Source: CBFGTA01 sp965651595
GTDB lineage: Bacteria; Actinomycetota; Actinomycetes; S36-B12; UBA10799
Direction of reading: 5' to 3'
Assembly (NCBI GenBank): GCA_965651595.1
Contig: CBFGTA010000100.1
Coordinates: 1 to 8,624 of the forward strand
Length of the DNA: 8,624 nucleotides
A program made the position numbers and the translations under genes. The notes below the pieces were generated by a model. It was not told the origin of the DNA and did not search any database. It saw only the letters and a program-made list of their open reading frames with translations. Shown here piece after piece: positions 5,558 through 8,624 of this stretch; the stretch's first letter is position 1; each line of letters opens with the position of its first letter.

Positions 5558-5594
5558 AGTGCGACCCTACGAGTTGACGCAACGTCAAAGTCAA
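5558..5594 (-). promoter_or_regulatory. MerR-type promoter and operator, leaderless
   Basis: On the minus strand the -35 is TTGACT (5589-5594), the spacer is exactly 19 bp (5570-5588) and the -10 is TAGGGT (5564-5569). The ATG follows after 6 nt. A 19-bp spacer, longer than the usual 17, is the hallmark of promoters activated by MerR-family twisting. A perfect inverted repeat TTGACG-caa-CGTCAA (5574-5588) fills most of the spacer, as expected for the MerR operator. The -10/ATG distance implies a leaderless mRNA, and no Shine-Dalgarno is present. Autoregulation by the TipAL-like protein is the natural inference. Confidence 0.75.
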
Positions 5595-5765
5595 GCCGAA
5601 ACGTCGCGCGTCGCCCCGATAGACCTGGGGGTGACTGATTCCCAGTCGGACGAAAGGTCAACACCGCGACTAGACCGAAGCGGCAGCGTGTGGCAGTATT
5701 TCGGCCACTGTGGGTTTTTCGGACACGACTATGGGAGATGACTACTAACACGTTCGTCTATCAGT

Positions 5766-5771
5766 GAGGAA
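5766..5771 (+). promoter_or_regulatory. Ribosome binding site of the TetR gene
   Basis: GAGGAA lies 4 nt before the ATG at 5776 and decides the start. The in-frame GTG at 5764 would overlap this site and has nothing suitable upstream. The -10 is unclear; TACTAA (5732-5737) is a weak possibility. Confidence 0.7.
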
Positions 5772-5775
5772 ATCG

Positions 5776-6360
5776 ATGCCAAAGATTGTCGATCACGACG
5801 CCCGCCGGCGAGAAATCAGCCAGGCGCTGTGGCGGGTTCTGAATCGTGATGGCATGCGGGGGGTAACCGTTCGCTCTGTTGCTGCCGAAGCAGGAATGTC
5901 CAAAGCCACGCTGGGCTATTACTTCACGTCCCAAGCCGAGTTGCTGATCTTTGCGCTCAGTGAGTCGAAAGACGCGTCCGCCCAGCGGATCACCAAGGTG
6001 GAGCGCAAGACGCGCGAAGACTTCGTCGATGCCCTCTGTGAGACAGTACCCACTACCCCCAAGCGCAGGCGTCAGGCCGAAATTTGGATGGCCGTCGTGG
6101 CCGAAGCCCAATCCGACGACAAGTTGCGCGCGACGCTAGCCAATCTCGACGCTGAGGTCCGAGTCAACCTGCTCGACATTGTCAATGAGATGCGTGAGCG
6201 CAAACTGATCCATAAGAGTCGCGACCTCGAGGTCGAAGCCACTCTGCTGCACGCGCTCCTCGATGGACTCACTGTGCACACCGTGAACGATCCCCGGAGA
6301 CTTTCGGGCGCCGACGTGAAGGCCACCGTCGCCGAACACGTCGCCCGACTTGCCCGCTAG
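5776..6360 (+). CDS. TetR family regulator, BetI-like
   Basis: This 194-residue DNA-binding repressor starts MPKIVDHDARRREISQALWRVL. The HTH is at about 28-50 (VTVRSVAAEAGMSKATLGYYF), a canonical TetR recognition helix. The C-terminal ligand/dimer domain (about 75-190) has the pattern of the BetI-like TetR_C_6 group: the stretch around RQAEIWMAVVAEAQ, then LEVEATLLHALLDGLTVHTV. The N-terminal phrase VDHDARRREI is common in this subgroup. It is divergent from the TipAL-like gene across 218 bp. No enzyme, transporter or other obvious target is adjacent downstream, so its ligand and regulon cannot be read from the context. It is a normal-length, intact gene. Autorepression is likely for the family, but only an imperfect palindrome around 5738-5749 is visible upstream. 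Confidence 0.9.
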   Translation: MPKIVDHDARRREISQALWRVLNRDGMRGVTVRSVAAEAGMSKATLGYYFTSQAELLIFALSESKDASAQRITKVERKTREDFVDALCETVPTTPKRRRQAEIWMAVVAEAQSDDKLRATLANLDAEVRVNLLDIVNEMRERKLIHKSRDLEVEATLLHALLDGLTVHTVNDPRRLSGADVKATVAEHVARLAR

Positions 6361-6484
6361 ACAACTTCCTGTCCCGCCGACACCGCATTGAGACACCTCC
6401 ACGGCAGCCACCCACCTTCGTGGTTGCGACCGCGCTCGTCTGACAAAGGGGGCCATGCGCGGTGTCGGTCTGCCGGAGCGTTAC

Positions 6485-6528
6485 ACAGGTTGTGGGGCCA
6501 GACCAGACGGTCTAGCCCCACAACCTGT
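6485..6528. terminator. Long hairpin, probable bidirectional terminator
   Basis: A 14-bp perfect stem (ACAGGTTGTGGGGC-type arms, 6485-6498 and 6515-6528), one mismatch, 5 more pairs (AGACC/GGTCT) and a 4-nt loop make a nearly 20-bp hairpin between the convergent tetR and collagen-like genes. It has no T-tract on either strand. It may terminate transcription in both directions or protect a 3' end. The left arm begins 125 nt after the tetR stop. One exact-arm detail: A6485 pairs T6528, while C6486-C6498 pairs G6515-G6527. Confidence 0.65.
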
Positions 6529-6536
6529 TGTGCTCG

Positions 6537-6572
6537 CTGCGTGGTGAGAGCCCGAAGACCCTCACCACGCAG
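6537..6572 (-). terminator. UUCG-loop hairpin terminator of the collagen-like gene
   Basis: The arms CTGCGTGGTGAG and CTCACCACGCAG are perfect 12-bp complements. On the minus-strand transcript the interior reads GGUC-UUCG-GGCU. The stem therefore continues for 4 more pairs (two of them G-U) to a cUUCGg tetraloop, an extra-stable RNA loop that only exists on this strand. It starts 6 nt after the stop of the collagen-like gene. No U-tract follows, as in many actinobacterial terminators. Confidence 0.75.
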
Positions 6573-6578
6573 TTGCGC

Positions 6579-8600
6579 CTACTCCCCAGCGACAACCTGG
6601 ATCGGCGGGCTGGCAGCACCTGAACCCTCGGCATTCGCGCCTCGGATTTCAATCTGGTACGGCTGACCACTGGTGAGTCCCGTCAGGCTGTATGCGAGTG
6701 GGTCGCCAGTCCAGCCGCCCATTCCAACAGGCACACTGAGCCACGGCCCGGCACCGATGCGGTACTCATAGGCGTCGACCTCCGATCCGTTGGCTGCAGC
6801 TTCGGTCGTGATCGTTAGGTCGATCTCGCCAGCAGCGCCAGGAACGCCAGCGACGACGGGCTGACCCGGTACCGCTGCCAATGGAGTCACTTCGATGTGA
6901 AGCGCTCCCTGGCTGAGATTACCGGCCCAGTCCTCTGCGCGCACACGCACCTCATACGGAGCATCTTCAATCACCAGACCGCTGATTGAGCCTGAAGTAC
7001 CTGCGTCGTTGGTCAGCGCCTCCCAGGTAGCACCGTCGTCCAGGGACACCTGGTAGCGACGGACTTCAGCACCATTGATGGTTGTTGGGGCTGTCCACGT
7101 CAGGCCTGCGCCCCCGACGGTCGCGACTGCCTGGAGGGCAGTAGGAGCCGATGGTGCAGCAGTCAGCGGAACCGCCGGCGTGGCGGCCGAGTCGTCACCG
7201 AGTTCGTTGGTGGCGGTGAACTGGAGTTCCACATCGGTTGCACCGGACAACACAACATTCGGGATTGTCACGGCCGTGGGAACGCCGTCAGCGAAGTCGT
7301 TGACGTCGAGTGCCACTGCAGTGCCACCGTCGATGGTGTACTCAACCGAGTCCAGATCGCGACCCTTGAAGTCGATTTCGACATCAACGTCGATCTCGCC
7401 GATCGCCCCACCTGGGGCTTCGTTGCTCAGCGTGATCTCGGGCGCTGCACCAGGCTCGAAAGAGACTCCAGCTCCAACAGGTCCGGTGCCAGTCCCGGAG
7501 TTCGTCGCCTGCAGTTCAACGGTGTACTCGGTGCCGTTGACCAATGGGGTCCCGTCTGATTCATCCGTGATGACCTGTGGTGAAGTCGTTCCGGTCAGAG
7601 ACGCCCAAGTGGCTCCACCATCGGTGGTGTATTCCACATCCACGATGGCCGACCCGCCATCATGGGCAATAGAGAAGGCGATCGAGCCACTCTCGTCACC
7701 TGGCGTGATCTCACTGATCACCGGTGCTGCGGGAACATCCGCATTGGTAGCAACGTTGATCCGTGAAGCTGTCGACACTGCTGCGCCAGTTGCCTGGGCC
7801 GTAACACTCACCAGAGTCCACTGGCTCGGGTTCAGTCCAGTTACGGTAAGGCAGCCCTTGCCGAACAGAGGATCGTTGGGATCTGCCGTGCAACTGAGTA
7901 CGTTGCCAGCCGTTCCCACAGTTGCTGCTGTCACGTAGGTCAGATCCGCGTCAAAATTGTCGACGGTGAGATCGACATAGTCGGTTCCTTGCGTGAACCA
8001 GGTCAACAGCGGGGAAGAAGTTGCCGACAGGCCTTGGTCACCCTGGGGGCCTTGGTCACCCTGGGGGCCTTGGTCACCCTGGGGGCCTTGGTCACCCTGC
8101 GGGCCTTGGTCACCCTGCGGGCCTTGGTCACCCTGGGGGCCTTGGTCACCCTGGGGGCCTTGGTCACCCTGGGGGCCCTGCGGTCCCTGAGGGCCCTGCG
8201 GTCCGGGGGCACCCACGAAGCCGTACTTCTTGGGCCCGATTTTCTTGAAGCCAGCGGGGCAGCCGTTAGCAACCTTGCGGGTAACCGCCTGGCGGGTGTC
8301 GTTGTTCACGCACAACACACGCTTTGCGTCACCCGAACGCAGTTTGGCCAGCCGCTTTTGAATCTTCTTGGCGGGCTTCCAGTTCTTTCCCTTGCACTTC
8401 ACGGTTCCCTGTCGAACCTTGGGACCCTTCTTGGGGTTCTTGACGTTGACGCAGACTGTCACCTGTGCGGGTGACGCCTGGGCCTGCGTGGCTGCCGCGG
8501 TGACCGGCGCGGCGCTTGCCGAGGTCATCGGCATCACCGTCCCGGCCAGCACGAGCGGCGCCACTGCCGCCGTCGCAAGCAGTCGTTTGTAGATTTTCAT
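6579..8600 (-). CDS. Secreted collagen-like protein with FN3-type domains
   Basis: This 673-residue exported protein has a signal peptide MKIYKRLL plus a hydrophobic stretch, with cleavage likely after ASA (about 28-31). Residues about 46-128 are Lys-rich and contain two short Cys modules, each starting CVN (VCVNVKN...VKC and VLCVNND...NGC), probably disulfide-bonded. Residues 130-189 are 20 uninterrupted Gly-X-Y triplets: GAP, three GPQ, then eight GPQGDQ units, which should form a collagen triple helix. Residues about 192-290 are a beta-rich domain with one Cys pair. About 293-673 contain four FN3/Ig-like domains, with clear examples VEYTTDGGATWASL, YQVSLDDGATWEAL and YEYRIGAGPWLSV, each ending in a TGL/TNS-type strand. 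There is no sortase motif or C-terminal membrane helix. It is likely a trimeric extracellular or matrix/adhesion protein (inference). Confidence 0.88.
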   Translation of the reverse strand: MKIYKRLLATAAVAPLVLAGTVMPMTSASAAPVTAAATQAQASPAQVTVCVNVKNPKKGPKVRQGTVKCKGKNWKPAKKIQKRLAKLRSGDAKRVLCVNNDTRQAVTRKVANGCPAGFKKIGPKKYGFVGAPGPQGPQGPQGPQGDQGPQGDQGPQGDQGPQGDQGPQGDQGPQGDQGPQGDQGPQGDQGLSATSSPLLTWFTQGTDYVDLTVDNFDADLTYVTAATVGTAGNVLSCTADPNDPLFGKGCLTVTGLNPSQWTLVSVTAQATGAAVSTASRINVATNADVPAAPVISEITPGDESGSIAFSIAHDGGSAIVDVEYTTDGGATWASLTGTTSPQVITDESDGTPLVNGTEYTVELQATNSGTGTGPVGAGVSFEPGAAPEITLSNEAPGGAIGEIDVDVEIDFKGRDLDSVEYTIDGGTAVALDVNDFADGVPTAVTIPNVVLSGATDVELQFTATNELGDDSAATPAVPLTAAPSAPTALQAVATVGGAGLTWTAPTTINGAEVRRYQVSLDDGATWEALTNDAGTSGSISGLVIEDAPYEVRVRAEDWAGNLSQGALHIEVTPLAAVPGQPVVAGVPGAAGEIDLTITTEAAANGSEVDAYEYRIGAGPWLSVPVGMGGWTGDPLAYSLTGLTSGQPYQIEIRGANAEGSGAASPPIQVVAGE
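8034..8177 (-). repeat. Eight tandem 18-bp repeats (GPQGDQ)
   Basis: Eight consecutive 18-bp units encode Gly-Pro-Gln-Gly-Asp-Gln. They are identical except for silent changes: two central units have CCG instead of CCC for Pro. Near-identity at DNA level points to recent expansion or homogenisation. The unit is a multiple of 3, so changes in copy number keep the frame and change only the length of the triple helix. Degenerate GPQ triplets continue to about 8207. Confidence 0.9.
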
Positions 8601-8607
8601 TACAGCA

Positions 8608-8613
8608 CCTTTC
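8608..8613 (-). promoter_or_regulatory. Ribosome binding site of the collagen-like gene
   Basis: On the minus strand GAAAGG lies 7 nt before the ATG at 8600 and confirms that start. The promoter lies beyond the right edge of the window. Confidence 0.75.
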
Positions 8614-8624
8614 GATTTGTTCCA

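Noticed and set aside
5689..5722. GTGGC/GCCAC hairpin followed by a T-run before tetR
   Set aside because: The stem is 5 bp only, the T-run is not adjacent, and there is no gene upstream on the plus strand to terminate.
7075..7938. Long plus-strand open frame of 287 codons
   Set aside because: It is antisense to the FN3 domains of the collagen-like protein. Its Ser/Val/Pro-rich composition is a mirror of that coding sequence.
8034..8177. CRISPR array
   Set aside because: The 18-bp units are directly adjacent without spacers and encode Gly-X-Y triplets in frame.

Overview
The window is GC-rich, with G/C-biased third codon positions, many GTG starts, short convergent gene ends and several starts that look leaderless. 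With a DUF2277 protein, a TipAL-type MerR regulator and a Gram-positive/actinobacterial LexA box, this points to chromosomal DNA of an Actinomycetota bacterium. I cannot name a genus. There is no phage, IS, CRISPR, rRNA or tRNA signature.

Layout, left to right. (1) 1-398 has no convincing complete gene. It holds a perfect LexA-type palindrome (23-44) placed to control a minus-strand gene that would start at position 4 and leave the window. (2) 399-1715 (+) encodes a secreted glycine-rich protein with a lysine/arginine-rich C-terminal domain. (3) 1728-1979 (-) is a DUF2277 protein and 2005-2952 (-) a membrane-anchored, BPL_N/glutamine-amidotransferase-like protein with an intact Cys/His/Glu set. 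(4) Across a divergent intergenic region with a 24-bp near-palindrome lies a large gene (3059-4629, +) that joins a HIT nucleotide-hydrolase domain to a YWPQ-type HNH endonuclease. It is broken by a frameshift near 4208-4222. (5) 4694-5557 (-) is a TipAL-like MerR regulator with a textbook 19-bp-spacer MerR promoter; divergent from it, 5776-6360 (+) is a BetI-like TetR regulator. (6) Two tandem perfect hairpins (6485-6528 and 6537-6572) separate tetR from 6579-8600 (-), a secreted collagen-like/FN3 protein with an 18-bp tandem repeat.

The genes do not form one pathway. The most notable items are the HIT-HNH fusion (plausibly nucleic-acid surveillance or defence, now apparently frameshifted), the two repetitive secreted proteins at either end, and a recurring start architecture. 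At up to five starts a TANNNT -10 box sits 6-8 nt before the start codon with no usable Shine-Dalgarno, which suggests leaderless mRNAs. By contrast, tetR and the collagen-like gene have clear Shine-Dalgarno sequences.
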